From Lucinisca nassula (Eukaryota; Mollusca; Bivalvia; Lucinida; Lucinidae), in contig CAUZLF010000710.1 of assembly GCA_963580285.1 (NCBI GenBank), forward strand, positions 62,001 to 126,000: a stretch of 64,000 bases of DNA, written 5' to 3'. Positions 44,141 to 55,997 of the stretch are shown piece after piece. A model generated the notes under the pieces. The model worked only from the letters and a program-made list of their open reading frames with translations, did not search any database and was not told the origin of the DNA. The number at the start of each line of letters is the position of its first letter. Position 1 is the first letter of the stretch. Both the position numbers and the translations under genes were made by a program.

Positions 44141-44410
44141 CCCACCCTACACTAGCATACCCTACCCCACAACCCCACCCCACCCCCATCCCAAAACAAC
44201 CCCAATCCTCCCCCAACCCCACCCCATCCCACCACTCCCCACCTTACCCGACCACCCCACCCAAGCCTACCCCACCCCACAACCCCACCACACCCCATCC
44301 CACCCCACCACAAATTCCACCCTGTCCCACCTGACTCCTAACCCATCCCACCCCACCCCACCCCACCCTACCCCACACCAGCACACCCCACCCTACCCCA
44401 CCCATGCCAC
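44115..44410 (+). repeat. CCCACCCCA-rich low-complexity tract
   Basis: Almost pure C and A with occasional T for about 290 bp (CCCACCCCACCCTACCCC). The minus strand is GGGGT-rich and could form G-quadruplexes, but the spacing is irregular and not telomeric. Confidence 0.9.
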
Positions 44411-44530
44411 CACCATCCTAACCGTACTGAAAAAAACCTGTCCATAATGCCATTAGGCATTTTTCTTGTTGTAGGATTCATCGATCAATTAATCGATTAT
44501 CCGATTAATCATGTCAGCCTTATCCATTAC

Positions 44531-44812
44531 TGTTGAAAGAATGTGTGCTGAACTGTTTAACCACATAGCCTGAAGACTAAGTCTGCCTGAGAGAAGTATG
44601 GTAAGCTTGACTGACCAGCTTTGCATGACCTTAATAGTGTTAACTGGGCCAGTAAACTTCCAACACACACAAAATACCCTGTGCATGGTGTATCCAGCCA
44701 AGCCCTGAGGCTCAGTTGCCTTTGTAACTGACTAGTGATCAAGAGGTGATGAGTTCTGTCCCCAGGCGCGGCAGCATTCTGTGCAGATTGATCATCAAGT
44801 AGTTTGAAAAAG
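44531..44812 (+). mobile_element. tRNA-SINE pieces: tail then head
   Basis: GAAAGAATGTGTGCTGAACT to TAATAGTGTTAACTGGGCC (44535-44660) is the tail part of the 37203-type SINE. CTGACTAGTGATCAAGAGG to CGCGGCAGCATTCTGTGC (44705-44785) is its head. The order suggests two tandem copies, each truncated. Confidence 0.6.
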
Positions 44813-44820
44813 AACGTACA

Positions 44821-45063
44821 TTGGCCCCTAGTTTATAAAACTTTTTTCATGCTCAACTCAGCTGAGCATGAATTTTGTAGTGCTTGTAAAAATTAGAATA
44901 CTAATAAGTTGAGCGATTTTTCTTTCTCAGGTAGCAGAGAATATTATTTGTCCTGCTCACAAATTTTAAAATGCCACAACTATTGGCATTTTAAAATTTG
45001 TGAGCAGGACAAACTTCGTGCTCAAGTGAGTTGAGCATGAAAAGTTTTATCACCTTGGGCCCT
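44821..45063. mobile_element. Palindromic MITE (GAGCAGGACAAA family)
   Basis: Outer arms are AAAACTTTTTTCATGCTCAA and TTGAGCATGAAAAGTTTT. The inner palindrome TTTGTCCTGCTCACAAATTT with its complement lies at 44949-45011. There is no clear target duplication. Confidence 0.75.
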
Positions 45064-45113
45064 GGTCTAGCTGAAGGCTTTGAAGTTCTTATGAAGTTCC
45101 ATCACATTTAAAG

Positions 45114-45494
45114 TAGGGCTGAAAAGATAATCGATTATCATGTCACTGCGAACGATATTATATAAATCGATTAGTAATCTCTTAGGTTTTTGTCATAATT
45201 TTACCTGTCTGGCTTTCTGTCTGAGCATGGCTCTCACCATATGTTGCATTTTACCATATGTTTATTTGAACAGACCGGCCTGAGCAAACAGTGTAGACCC
45301 AGATGAGACGCCAGATATTGCGTCGTCTCATCAGGGTCTTCACTATTTGCCACTCATTCAGCTATTTTAGGCATAACTTTGGGTAGTAAATTGTACTTAT
45401 CAAGTAATAGATTAAAAGCAAATCAGAAATGATAATCATTTTGTGGAATTTATAGATCGATTAATCAATTACACGATTAATAGTGTCAGCCTTA
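45114..45494. mobile_element. hAT-type MITE (AATCGATT family), copy 3
   Basis: TAGGGCTG and CAGCCTTA ends are flanked by ATTTAAAG and ATTAAAAG (one mismatch). The core hairpin at 45284-45350 has a mutated loop. Confidence 0.85.
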
Positions 45495-45611
45495 ATTAAA
45501 AGGTCCATTTGAGCCGCGTTGTAAGAAACCTGTTTTGCAAACAACAAATGTGCAGATCAGACTGTGCAGTCTGTTCAGCACCTTTGTGTTTGCTGTTTTG
45601 TTAGTACAAAA

Positions 45612-46018
45612 TTAACCCGTTTTGTACCCGAAACACGAAAACTGGTACCCTGGCAAAACAGTGCAGGCCCATATCGGACGCTGCAGAACGTGGCATCTGA
45701 TCTGGGCCTCCACTGTTTGCTAAAAGTTAAGTCATTTTCCAAATAAATTTTGATGAAACATAACCTGACATCCCTAAATTTTGAAATGGACTCCTGCTCT
45801 ATATATAAGGAAGAAGTGTGTGTTTTCGATTTTTTTCATCCCACCAAAAGCTAAGGTCATACAGAGACAGGACCTCGGTTTAAAGGCTTATCCGAAAATC
45901 TGGAGAAGCAAGGGATCGAACCTACAACTGCTGGTTTATGAGACGAGTAGCTTAACCACTAAACCACGGGGGGCTTCTATATAAGGAGGAAGATTCCATT
46001 TGGTACAAAAAGGGTTAA
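45612..46018. mobile_element. TTAA-type MITE with core hairpin and nested SINE
   Basis: TTAACCCGTTTTGTACC and GGTACAAAAAGGGTTAA form the borders. The hairpin is at 45652-45720. A minus-strand tRNA-SINE of the GAAGCCTCC type occupies about 45838-45978 and duplicates the ATATAAGGA target phrase. Confidence 0.82.
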
Positions 46019-46137
46019 TATCTCTAGTTTCTATATCTAAAATTTGAAGACTTGTTATTTTGTGTGGCTGAAAAGGCATGTTTGAGTCTTACCTGGTCAC
46101 AAAACCTGAAGATAGGTTTTCTCTCGGCAGGGCTTAT

Positions 46138-46365
46138 TTAACCCATTTTGTACCAATGGAATCTTCCACCTTTTATATAGCATGAATCCATTTCAAAATT
46201 AAGGGGTATTAGGTTGTGTTTTCTTCAAATTACATTTTGAAATTGGCTGAAAAGTTTGCTAACAGTGTAGACCCTGATCAAGATGCTGCATTTTGCAGCA
46301 TCAGATCATGGCTTACATTGTTTGCCAACAACCCTTTTTGGGGTTTCCGGTACAAAATGGGTTAA
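46138..46365. mobile_element. TTAA-type MITE with core hairpin, 228 bp
   Basis: TTAACCCATTTTGTACC (46138) and GGTACAAAATGGGTTAA (ending 46365) are perfect inverted ends. The hairpin at 46258-46325 has inner stem GATGCTGCATTTTGCAGCATC. This is the cleanest intact member of the TTAA family here. Confidence 0.88.
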
Positions 46366-46467
46366 TATTTACCCCTATAAACACCAATTTATGTAGAGAA
46401 AACAAGGGTTTTACAAGGGTTACAAAGGGTATGCATTATTTTCCTCATTTTTGCTCAAAAACAGTGA

Positions 46468-46943
<476 letters not shown>

Positions 46944-47370
46944 CAGTACTAAGGCCGCCTAGTTAACAAAGGCTCAGACGATATACATGTACATGTATTG
47001 ATACATCACAGTACTAAAAGTGAGGATACATGAGGTATATCACGAAGATTAACAAGCTACTTTTGACTTGTAGAAGCCTCCACTTTTCTGTCATTTATCT
47101 TCAGACGTTTTATAGTGAACAATATGCACTATAGACCAATTCTAATAGAGAAACTAATAGGTGCCAGTAGAGGTATTCTATAGGGGTTGCATTAAATCTC
47201 CATTGAAATGAGAAAAAAGGCAAGAGACATTTCAACTGAAAGAAAAATAGCTAAAATACATGAATTCCATTTTGTTCTTGAGATACTTCAGTTACATAAC
47301 AGTTGATTTTTCAATAGAGCCATGCATTGAAGTTCATATGGTATAAATAATGGTCATATATTTTGTGATA
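46944..47370. other. Unassigned intron 3 sequence
   Basis: No gene or repeat is recognised. Confidence 0.3.
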
Positions 47371-47383
47371 CATATATTGCAGG

Positions 47384-47671
47384 GCCGGCATCGGTAGCTC
47401 AGTCGGATGACTGGTGATCAGGAGGACGTGGGTTCGATATCTGCCGGGGTCGGCAACATTCTTTCATGGAGATCTTTTCTACGGTCATTCTCTCCCTTCC
47501 GCTTATTCAAGAAGGGCAGTTGTCAGTTTCTGCCGAAAGAATGTGCTCTGTACTGGTTAACCTCTGACGTATAAGCCTGCCCAGGAAAAGTGTGGTTAGG
47601 TAAACTGACAGGCTCAAAAATGACCTAAATGGTTTTGACTGGGCGGTTAAACTCAAATACAAACAAACAAA
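47384..47671 (+). mobile_element. tRNA-derived SINE with perfect 13-bp TSD
   Basis: It is the same family as 37203-37501 (TAGCTCAGTCGGATG, GGGTTCGATATC, CAAATACAAACAAACAAA tail). It is flanked by CATATATTGCAGG at 47371-47383 and 47672-47684. Intact duplications mark it as a recent retroposition into PIF1 intron 3. Confidence 0.95.
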
Positions 47672-47794
47672 CATATATTGCAGGTTCTGTATCACAATAC
47701 ATACATTTATTAATTGATTATCCTATATTACACAAGGTCAACCAATATTCAAAAATCATAAATCATGTTTTTAATTGCGTCAATTAATAAAATT

Positions 47795-47940
47795 GTCATT
47801 AATCAATTAATTTCGTATTGTCCCAGTTACAGGTCCTCGGTCAGCTGTATTGGCCTCGGCCTTCGGCCTCGTGCCAATACAGCAGACCTCGGACCTGTAA
47901 CTGGGCCAATATGAAATTATTTGATTAATAACATTATAGT
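47795..47940. mobile_element. Palindromic MITE with GC-rich hairpin
   Basis: CCCAGTTACAGGTCC and GGACCTGTAACTGGG pair, continuing through GCTGTATTGGC/GCCAATACAGC to the tip CTCGGCCTTCGGCCTCG. The outer AT-rich arms (AATCAATTAATTTCGTAT) also pair weakly. It lies 46 bp upstream of PIF1 exon 4. Confidence 0.75.
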
Positions 47941-47986
47941 ATCATATCAACGATAGTCGTATTATTCACAGTCAATATTTTTTCAG

Positions 47987-48076
47987 GTGCTCTTCCCCCT
48001 CACCACACATTTGCTACTGCCAGCACTGGCGTTGCTGCTTGTCATATTGGTGGAACAACGCTACATGCTTTTGCTG
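47987..48076 (+). CDS. PIF1: PIF1 helicase, coding exon 4 (motif Ia)
   Basis: Ninety bases between acceptor ATTTTTTCAG and donor GCTG|GTATAG, phase 1 at both ends. It encodes residues 244-273, including ATASTGVAACHIGGTTLHAF. This is motif Ia, which contacts single-stranded DNA, and is essentially identical to vertebrate PIF1. It has the highest conservation of all the exons seen. Confidence 0.97.
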
Positions 48077-48238
48077 GTATAGTACTGTCTTACTTAAAAT
48101 CTAAAGTATCATTTGCTAGGTTCTTGAACAATATCCATGCAGCCCTAGGGCTTATATGATTACCTTGCTCATTGGAACCCGCAAATCACTTAGTTAACAG
48201 AACATGGTCCACCAAGGCGGCATTGGCTGAGTGATTAC

Positions 48239-48630
48239 TAAGGCTGCCACGATTAATCATATAATCGATTAATCGATCGATAAATTCCACAAAAATGATT
48301 ATCATTTCTGATTTGCTTTTAATCGATTACTTGATAGGTACAATTTACTACCCAAAGTTATGCCTAAAATAGCTGGATGAGTGGCAAACAGTGCAGACCC
48401 TGATGAGACGCCGCATTATGCGGCGTCTCATCTGGGTCTACACTGTTTGCCGAGGCCTGTCTGTTCAAATATGCATATGGTAAAGTGCAACATATGGTAC
48501 GAGTCATGCTCAGACAGAAAGCCAGACAGGTAAAATAATGACAAAAATCTTAGCGATTACTTATCGATTATCGATCGCAATGACAGGACTGATAATCGAT
48601 TATCTTTTCAGCTCCGATCAGCCAGCCCTA
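48239..48630. mobile_element. hAT-type MITE (AATCGATT family), copy 4, inverted, 8-bp TSD
   Basis: TAAGGCTG and CAGCCCTA ends are flanked by perfect GTGATTAC at 48231-48238 and 48631-48638. The core hairpin at 48382-48450 is close to perfect (GACGCCGCATTATGCGGCGTC). Confidence 0.93.
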
Positions 48631-48683
48631 GTGATTACCATAATGATTCTAAGTATTGGGACAGATAGCCCTAAGCAAACAGT

Positions 48684-48988
48684 TTTGTTTGTTTGATTTG
48701 AGGTTTAACGTCCCCGCCAACACTGTAAAGGTCATTTTGGAGACGTTGCTTCCAATTTTGTGGGACTTTTACCAGACATTGAGATAAAATGACATCTCAA
48801 GCCCTGCCGCCCAATGAAACCAATATGGTTTATAACCATGGACGGTCCGACACTTGCACCGCTTTGCCTGGGCAGGCCTAGATCCTTTAAGCGGTTTACC
48901 AGTACTGGTGTGTGGGTCGGTTTCAGCTCTGCGTGGAAGCATCATGCAGCCCATCTATTTCTTCAAGGCCTGATGGGCGGGGGCTATT
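48684..48988 (-). mobile_element. SINE-A copy inserted in a core hairpin
   Basis: The plus strand runs from TTTTGTTTGTTTGATTTGAGG to AGGCCTGATGGGCGGGGGC. GCAAACAG occurs on both sides (48676-48683 and 48991-48998), consistent with insertion inside a hairpin repeat. Confidence 0.85.
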
Positions 48989-49730
48989 ATGCAAACAGTG
49001 CAGGCCCAGATCAGTCTGATCAGGGTGTACACTGTTTGCCATTCTGTCTGCACCTTTTGGACTCCTTTCCTTGATAATGAAACAAATTTGTTAAAATATT
49101 AGGAGAATTACAGCAGGTCCTTAAGGTTTCCGAATGTTTTGGATTTTTAAGGTAAATGTTAAATGTACAATCACACTTCCACGGCTCAAACACATTTTGG
49201 ACCATGAATTCATTTGAGAGCCACTTAGGGTCATTTTTAGCATCAGATAAGAATGATTTACCTATATCTAACTATAATATACAGGTATGTTGTTTGTAAT
49301 CATTAGAATTGCCTCATTGAGGCGATTATAATGATTACACACAACATACCTTTCCCAGATAATACTAGAAAAACTGTTTTACCATAAAATCCTAAAAATT
49401 CTGCCATCTAGATGACTTTCTGTAATTCTCCTAAAATTTTAACAGATGTATTTGTTTCACGAATCAGCAAGAAGTCCAAAAGGTGCAGAAGGAATAGCAA
49501 ACAATGTAGATCCTGATCAGACTGCATCTACACTGTTGGCTTAGGCCTATCTGTCACAATACTAAGGATTATTACAGTTTTGTTTGATTTGAGGTGAAAT
49601 AAGTCCAGTCTGTGGTAAGCAAGCACCTAAGAGATAACCAAAATGCGCTTGCTTAAGACAGGTGCTTGCTTAATACATGTGAAATTTTATGCATTTGCCC
49701 TTTTTTTGGAACCAAGTGCTTTCTTGCTTA
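48989..49730. other. Inverted repeat region with two short hairpins and a palindrome
   Basis: Short core hairpins lie at 48991-49040 and, inverted, 49497-49540. Flanking phrases (CCTTTTGGACTCC, AAAATATTAGGAGAATTAC) recur inverted near 49390-49480. In the centre, 49279-49352, GGTATGTTGTTTGTAATCAT pairs with ATGATTACACACAACATACC. This looks like one large palindromic MITE. Confidence 0.6.
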
Positions 49731-50027
49731 AGCCCCCGGCCATCGGGGCTTGAAGAAATAGATGTGCTGCATGATGCTTCCACGCAGAGCTGAAACCGAC
49801 CCGCACACGAGTACTGGTAAACCACTTAGAGGCTCTAAGCCCGCCCAGGCAAAGCGGTGTGAGTCGGCCTGTCCATGCTTATAAACCCTATTGGTTTCAT
49901 TGGGTGGCAGGGCTTGAGATGCCATGTCATCTCAATGTTGGGTAAAAGCCCCACAAAATTGGAAGCAATGTCTCCAAAATGACCTTTACAGTGTTGATGG
50001 GGACGTTAAACTTCAAATCAAACAAAT
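49731..50027 (+). mobile_element. SINE-A copy, full length
   Basis: It runs from CCCCCGGCCATCGGGGCTTG through GTACTGGTAAACCACTTAGA to GACGTTAAACTTCAAATCAAAC. The neighbouring TGCTTAAG phrases do not give a clear duplication. Confidence 0.85.
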
Positions 50028-50651
50028 AATAGAGGTGGCCACTAGGACAGGTTTAACTGCACATTTTTTTAACAAGTCTGTGTAATGAATCCCCTCTAAA
50101 CCCCACTTTATATGGAGAAAAACTGTGGTTTACGAAGGTGTACATTATTTTTCTTATTTTTTCCTAGACATAGGTTGTGGGTACTCGAAAGAACTGTGCC
50201 CATAACCTATGTTTGCGGTATAAATAAGAAAATATGGATTTTCTTCAGAAAAGAAGCCATTTCGGTTATGTGAAAAAATGCACTACATGTATAAGTCGTA
50301 TGGGTGTTTCATTGTAATGATTTTTATGGATTAAAGAGCATGATCTGGATACCAATTTTTCCCTTACTTGTCATGACTGCAGCCCACATTTAAGTGCTTG
50401 TATTAGCCTATGACACTGAAGTCATTATCATCCAAAATTTGTGGGTTTTCCCCCAGGTATTCCAGTTTTCTTCACCATGTCGGGTAACACTGTGCCAACA
50501 TCTTAATCTTCAGGTTTAAGGTTATGAAGACCCTGATCAGGCTGCAGCTTGATGTGCTCTGCATTGTTTTTAAGCAGGCCATTTTTTCAGAAACAAAACA
50601 TTTGTATACAAATACATGTAATTAGGACAGCTATTCCAAATATCTTTCCAG
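50028..50651. other. Intron 4 remainder
   Basis: A fragment of the 'tgtgggtactcga' family lies near 50090-50230, and a very degenerate hairpin copy at 50521-50573. No gene is recognised. Confidence 0.35.
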
Positions 50652-50805
50652 GTATTGGGTCTGGTAAAGCTCCTCTGGAAAACTGTATAGAACTGGCGTC
50701 TCGAGCTCAGGTTGCTCAGCAGTGGAAGAAGTGTCAACACCTGATCATTGATGAGATTTCTATGGTGGATGGAGATTTCTTTGACAAGCTGGAAACTGTG
50801 GCAAG
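50652..50805 (+). CDS. PIF1: PIF1 helicase, coding exon 5 (Walker B)
   Basis: Acceptor TATCTTTCCAG, donor GCAAG|GTATGG, 154 bp, phase 1 in and phase 2 out. It encodes residues 274-324. GIGSGKAPLENC follows the vertebrate GIGSGQAPL. LIIDEISMVDGDFFDKLETV carries the Walker B DEIS box (307-310), which coordinates magnesium and catalyses ATP hydrolysis. Only conservative changes separate it from vertebrate LVIDEISMVEADLFDKLEAV. Confidence 0.97.
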
Positions 50806-50845
50806 GTATGGTTTGAGCCAGGGCACAACATTCTAAGCTCTGTTT

Positions 50846-50951
50846 TAACCCTCCTCCTGCTTAATACGACATATACTAGTTTTGCAAACAGTGTTGATCC
50901 AGATCTGAAGAAGCCATCTGATCAGGATCCACACTGTTTGTCATGCAGTTT
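50846..50951. repeat. Core hairpin copy
   Basis: GCAAACAGTGTTGATCC (50884) pairs with GGATCCACACTGTTTG around CTGAAGAAGCCATCTG. It is the GGCTTC variant. Confidence 0.6.
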
Positions 50952-52680
50952 TTATGCCCCCGCCTATTCGAAGAATAGCGGAAGGGCATTAAGTTTTACC
51001 CCGTCTGTCTTTTTGTCCATTCGTCCATTCATTCGTCCGTCCCGACATCGTGTCCGGGCCATAACTCCTAAACCATATGGAATATATTCATGAAACTTCA
51101 CAGGTGCATTCATCACACTGAGACGATGTGTCATGAACAAGGAAGACAACTCTTGTTGGATGGGTTTTTAAAAAAAATCCGTCCTTTAATATAGCGATGT
51201 CCGGACAGGCAGGCGGGCGGGCTCCTGCGGGCGGGCGGATGGGCGTCGTCCCAGGTTTACCTTTTGGTTAACCTTTTTTTCAAAGTGATATTTTTCATCT
51301 ATTCTGTAGCAGATTGTTTTAATATCAGGACTGATGCATAAGTGGAGGTACCGCTTTCATGTATTATCCATAAATGGCGCAAAAGACTAAAATTTTTGTG
51401 GAAATTGTCATTTTTCGTCCGTTTGTCCGTTCATTCGTTCGTCCGGTGACATCGTGTCCGGGCCATAACTCCTAAACCGTATGGAATATATTCATGAAAC
51501 TTCACTGGTGCATTCATCACACTGAGACGATGTGTCATGAACCAAGAAGACAACTCCTGCTTTTTTGATTTTGAATTATCTGCCCTTGACTTAGTACCAT
51601 ATAGTAAACCGTGTCCGGACCATAACTCCTAAACCGTATGGAATATATTCATGAAACTTCACAGGTGCATTCATCACACTGAGACGATGTGTCATGATCA
51701 AGGAAGACAACTCCTGCTTGTTTAGTTTTTGAATTACCTGCCCTTGACTTACATCCATATATAGTCAAATGGTATGTCATGTCCGGGCCATAACTCCTAA
51801 ACCGTACGGAATATATTCATGAAACTTCACAGGTGCATTCATCACACTTAGACGATGGGTCATGAACAAGTAACACAACTCTTGCATTTTTATGCCCCCG
51901 CGTATTCGGAGAATACCGGAAGGACATTAAGTGTTACCCCTGTCCGTGCGTTCGTTCGTTCGTCCGGTGTCCGGGCCATAACTCCTAAACCGTATGGAAT
52001 ATATTCATGAAACTTCACAGTTGCATTCATCACACTGAGACGATGTGTCATGAACAAGGAAGACAACTCTTGCTTTTTGGGTTTTTGAATTATCTGCCCT
52101 TGACTTAGTACCATATAGTAAACCGTGTCCGGACCATAACTCCTAAACCGTATGGAATATATTCATGAAACTTCACAGGTGAATTCATCACACTGAGACG
52201 ATGTGTCATGATCAAGGAAGACAACTCCTGCTTGTTTAGTTTTTGAATTATCTGCCCTTGACTTACATCCATATATAGTCAAATGGTATGTCATGTCCGG
52301 GCCATAACTCCTAAACCGTACGGAATATATTCATGAAACTTCACAGTTGCATTCATCACACTTAGACGATGTGTCATGAACAAGGAAGACAACTCTTGTA
52401 TTTTTGATTTTTGAATTATCTGCCCTTGACTTAGTACTATATAGTAAACTGTGTCCGGGCCATAACTCGTAAACCCTATGGAATATATTCATGAAACTTC
52501 ACAGGTGCATTCATCACATTGAGACGATGTGTCATGAACAAGGAAGACAACTCTTGCATTTTTGGTTTTTGGATAACTGCCCTTGATGCATATATTTTAT
52601 GATTGATTTGAAGTACATTTGTAATATTTTTTATGAATGGCATTTGGCGGGGGCATCCGTGTCCTATGGACACTTTTTCT
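50952..52680 (+). mobile_element. Helentron-type element, family ATGCCCCCGCC, with tandem core
   Basis: The head TTTTTATGCCCCCGCC has hairpin CTATTCGAAGAATAG and CGTCC repeats (51010-51042). About eight units of roughly 170 bp follow (GGGCCATAACTCCTAAACC, GAAACTTCACAGGTGCATTC). A second head at 51888-51910 shows internal duplication. The tail is GGCGGGGGCAT, complementary to the head, then hairpin GTGTCCTATGGACAC and TTTTTCTAG. Confidence 0.82.
51168..51418 (+). repeat. Dispersed repeat with GCGGGCGG tract, copy 2
   Basis: It matches 42988-43260 from AAAAAAATCCGTCCTTTAAT to GAAATTGTCATTTTTCG. It sits inside the tandem array. Confidence 0.85.
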
Positions 52681-53487
52681 AGATTGTGTATGTTGACATT
52701 CTGTGTCTTCGTTTGTGAGAGTTACAAAGAGAGACAACTCTTATTGAATCTGATTAGGTAGGTCTATTAAGCGTTGGGAAAAGGGGGAAATTTATTTCCA
52801 TTCCAAAAAATTGGAAATATTTGTTGCAGCTTTTCTATATGTAACTGAACTTTTCTTTTTATCCGGGAATACACCACCTAGCTATTCAGATTCAGAACCA
52901 ACGCCCCAGCTAGCACAAAATAGCGGGCAAACGTTGGGACGATACTTCGTATTGCTGTCGGCCCGAAGTTGGCCCGGTACATGCTTTGCTGGCTAAGGCT
53001 AGACAGCTTCACAGACTTCTATCTAATAGATGACAGAGGCTGACAAATCCATTTCCCAGCCGCCCGGGACAAGACCGAAATCGCGCCGGATCCAGGTGCA
53101 CTTTGACCTTATGATGCCCGGTTGGGCAAGTGCAAAAAAAATTGTCTACAACTGTCAGTCTTTTAGGGTCCTTAAATACGGTAAAACTAGACCAGTAAGT
53201 AAATCGCAGTAATTGCTGCACTGTCAATTCAGAGACAAACCATCTGTGCATTTATTTCGGTTCAAGTATGACACTATTGTTAATCCCTGTCATAAAATGC
53301 CACCCTACAGTGCGTGTCGATAAGGTGTGAAAATATGGTCAAGTTATGTCTCTAATTGGTGTTTATCCTCCAATCATAAAATTTAATCCACAATCAATGT
53401 GAAAATGATTTAATCTCTCCTCAGACAATTAGCTACGTCTAACGGTAGATGTTCGCCTAATAATAACGGACTTTTCTACAATCTGAC
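52681..53487. other. Unassigned intron 5 sequence
   Basis: The region is less AT-rich around 52880-53110. Short open frames on both strands match nothing I know. I cannot assign a repeat. Confidence 0.3.
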
Positions 53488-54257
53488 CAGTGTTCAATCT
53501 AGGCTGCGCCATTGCGCCCTGGGCCCGCTTTTTACATGAGGGGCGCACTTGAGATCATTCAATGGGCCCGTCGGGTGCAACTATAGAATTTAGAATCTGT
53601 TTCTTCTGGAGTTCATTTTTGCGATTTTCTCACGTTTTTTTGGCTGCCTGTTGCATATTGTTGAGTTGATCAAAAACCGCATGTTGCCTGATCAAAACAA
53701 CTTAGAAAAACATTTTGTTTTATCTGTTTAACAGTAACAATTCTTATTTTTAAAAACTCAAATCGACGTTTTGTTTACCGGGGATGCAGCCATGTTCGGT
53801 ATATTTGTGTGAGCCGGGCGGCTTACGCCAAATTCGTGTGCGCCGTGCGGCTTACACTAAATACCGGACTGAAATACCGCAATATACCGAGGCGGGCGCT
53901 ATTTATTATAGAGTTCTTTTCTTCCAGAAATATTTTTAATGGCATTTAACCTAGATAAAACATGCATTTACCACTTGAGCAAGACACTTTATCTAAATTG
54001 TTTTGTACTGGTTAAATGAGGTAATGAGCAAATGTGACCAACTCAGTATTAGAAGATGGATAGATAAACTAAATAGATTTTGTCTGTGCTGTTAAACTTG
54101 TTTTGTGTCCATTTTATCATGCAGCTTAAACCTTAAGATAAATCTGGTAACTTTATATAGTATAATTTAAGGGCCCCCTAAATTTCCAAATGACCCCCTT
54201 TTCCAAGGCCTGTGGGCCAATAGGGCCCCCAAACCCCAAATCCTGGATTGAACACTG
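53488..54257. mobile_element. Non-autonomous hAT-type element, 770 bp
   Basis: CAGTGTTCAATCTAGG and CCTGGATTGAACACTG are inverted ends (one mismatch). The flanks are AATCTGAC and AATCTCAT (six of eight match). Near the ends lie GCGCCCTGGGCCCGC and GGGCCAATAGGGCCCCC. No transposase is seen. Confidence 0.72.
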
Positions 54258-54744
54258 AATCTCATGAATGGTTATGTTTTGGCGCCAAATAGCAGACGCT
54301 GGGTGGGAAAAGTCGAACGCTGTTGTTGGTTATTGACATGGAGCTTCTGGAGATAATTCGGGAGCTGTGCAAAGCGCTGGTTTTCTATCCCCCTCTATTC
54401 ACAACTGTTTAGCTACCGAGAAAAGATTTTTTACCGATTCCAAACATTTTGTTTATGAAAGAGATACACACAATGACATTAAACACGTGTGGGGGTGCTG
54501 GCGTCAGATGTCGTCATTTACCGATCGCGTGCAGAAAAATGGTAGCGGTGGTTTGTGGGCGGCGATTTATATCAATTCAAAAATCACCCAACGGCTTTTT
54601 CTGTATGTCTGGTCTTCGCCGGACATTGCCGGAAAAAAGTCTGCAGTCCATGACCTCGGCTATAAGACGGGGTCATTTTTTGGGGCTCATTTTGAAAAAT
54701 CCTCGTCTTATAGCCGAATTATTAAGGTAAGTGCATACCGATAC
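54258..54744 (+). other. Intron 5 segment with overlapping open frames and a strong splice donor
   Basis: Two frames stay open for 90-150 codons (from 54367 and 54449), and AAG|GTAAGTGC at 54727 is a near-consensus donor. GC content is higher than in the surroundings. I recognise no protein family. It may be an unrelated nested first exon or chance. Confidence 0.3.
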
Positions 54745-55997
54745 TTTTTAGGTCAACTGAGCCGAAGGCTCAAGGGGAGCTATTGTGATCACTCACCGTC
54801 CGTCGTCGTTGATACTTTTTAGCTCACCTGAGCGGAAGGCTCCAGGGGAGCTATTGTGATCACTCACCATCCATTGTTGTCGTCCGTCCGTCTGTCCACA
54901 ATTTCTTCAAATGACATCTCCTCCTAAACCTAAACCACAGAACAGATTCTGATCAAACTTGGCAGAAATGATCCTTAGGTGGTCCTCTCTCAAAGTTGTT
55001 CAAAGAATTCAATTCCATGCAGAACTCTGGTTGCCATGGCAACAAAAAGGGGGAAATAAGAAAAAAACTTTAAAAATCTTCTTCTCTGAAACCAGAAGGC
55101 CTAGGTCTTTGATATTTGGTATGAAGCTTCATCTATTGGACCTCTACCAAGATTGTTCAAATAATAGCCCTGAGGCCAAAAATGGCCCAGCCCCGGGGCC
55201 CACTGCCTCTGTATAGGCTTATATAGGGAAAACATATAAAAATCTTCTTGTCTGAAACCAGAAGGCCCAGGTCCTTGATATTTGGTATGAAGCTTCATCT
55301 AGTGAACCTCTACAAAGATTGATCAAATTATAGCCCTGGGGCTAAAAACGCCTCCGCGCCGGGGCCCACTGGTTTTACATAGGCTTATATAGGGAAAACA
55401 TATAAAAATCTTGTCTGAAACCAGAAGGCCCAGGTCTTCGATATTTGGTATGAAGCTTCATCTAGGGAACCTCTACCAAGATTTTCAAATTATAGCCCTG
55501 GGGCCAAAAACGCCCCCGCGCCGGGGCCCTCTGGTTTTACTTAGGCTTATATAGGGAAAACCTTTAAAAATCTTCTTCTCTGAAACCAGAAGGCCCAGGT
55601 CTTTGATATTTGGAATTAAGCTTCATCTAATGGACCTATACCAAGATTGTTCAAATTATTGCTCTGGGGCCAATAATGCCCCCGTGCCAGGGCCCACTGG
55701 TTTTACATAGGGTTACGAGGACTGTTCAAATATGAATGTGAAAGATGAAGCTTCATCTAGATTGTTCAAATTATAGCCCTGGTGCCAAAATCGACCCCGC
55801 CCCAGGGCCAACTGGTTTTACATAGGCTTATATAGGGAAAACCTTTAAAAAATCTTCTTCTCTGAAACCAGAAGGCCCAGGTCTTTGATATTTGGAATGA
55901 AGCTTCATCTAATGGACCTATACCAAGATTGTTCAAATTATAGCTCTGGGGCCAATAATGCCCCCGTGCCGGGGCCCACTGGTTTTACATAGGGTTA
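54745..55997 (+). mobile_element. Helentron-type element, AGCTCACC family, with duplicated head
   Basis: Two heads of about 71 bp (TTTTTAG... at 54745 and 54816) lie in tandem, followed by (GTCC) at 54889-54898. Six to seven units of about 160 bp follow (GAAACCAGAAGGCCCAGGTC, AGCTTCATCTAATGGACC). The mariner at 55998 interrupts the array. A 280-bp stretch, including 26 bp of mariner end, is duplicated at 55715. Confidence 0.8.

Larger units (their letters stand above)
42683..44522. mobile_element. hAT-type MITE, copy 2, split by a 1.5-kb insertion, 8-bp TSD
   Basis: TAGGGCTG (42683) and CAGCCTTA (ending 44522) are flanked by TCCATTAC at 42675-42682 and 44523-44530. The MITE sequence stops near 42985 and resumes near 44473. 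The intervening DNA holds a GC-rich repeat, a tRNA-like sequence, poly-T and a Helentron-type piece. The core hairpin is at 42862-42922. Confidence 0.88.

Noticed and set aside
44115..44410. Telomere-like repeat
   Set aside because: The C/A tract lacks a fixed unit such as CCCTAA and is flanked by ordinary intron repeats.
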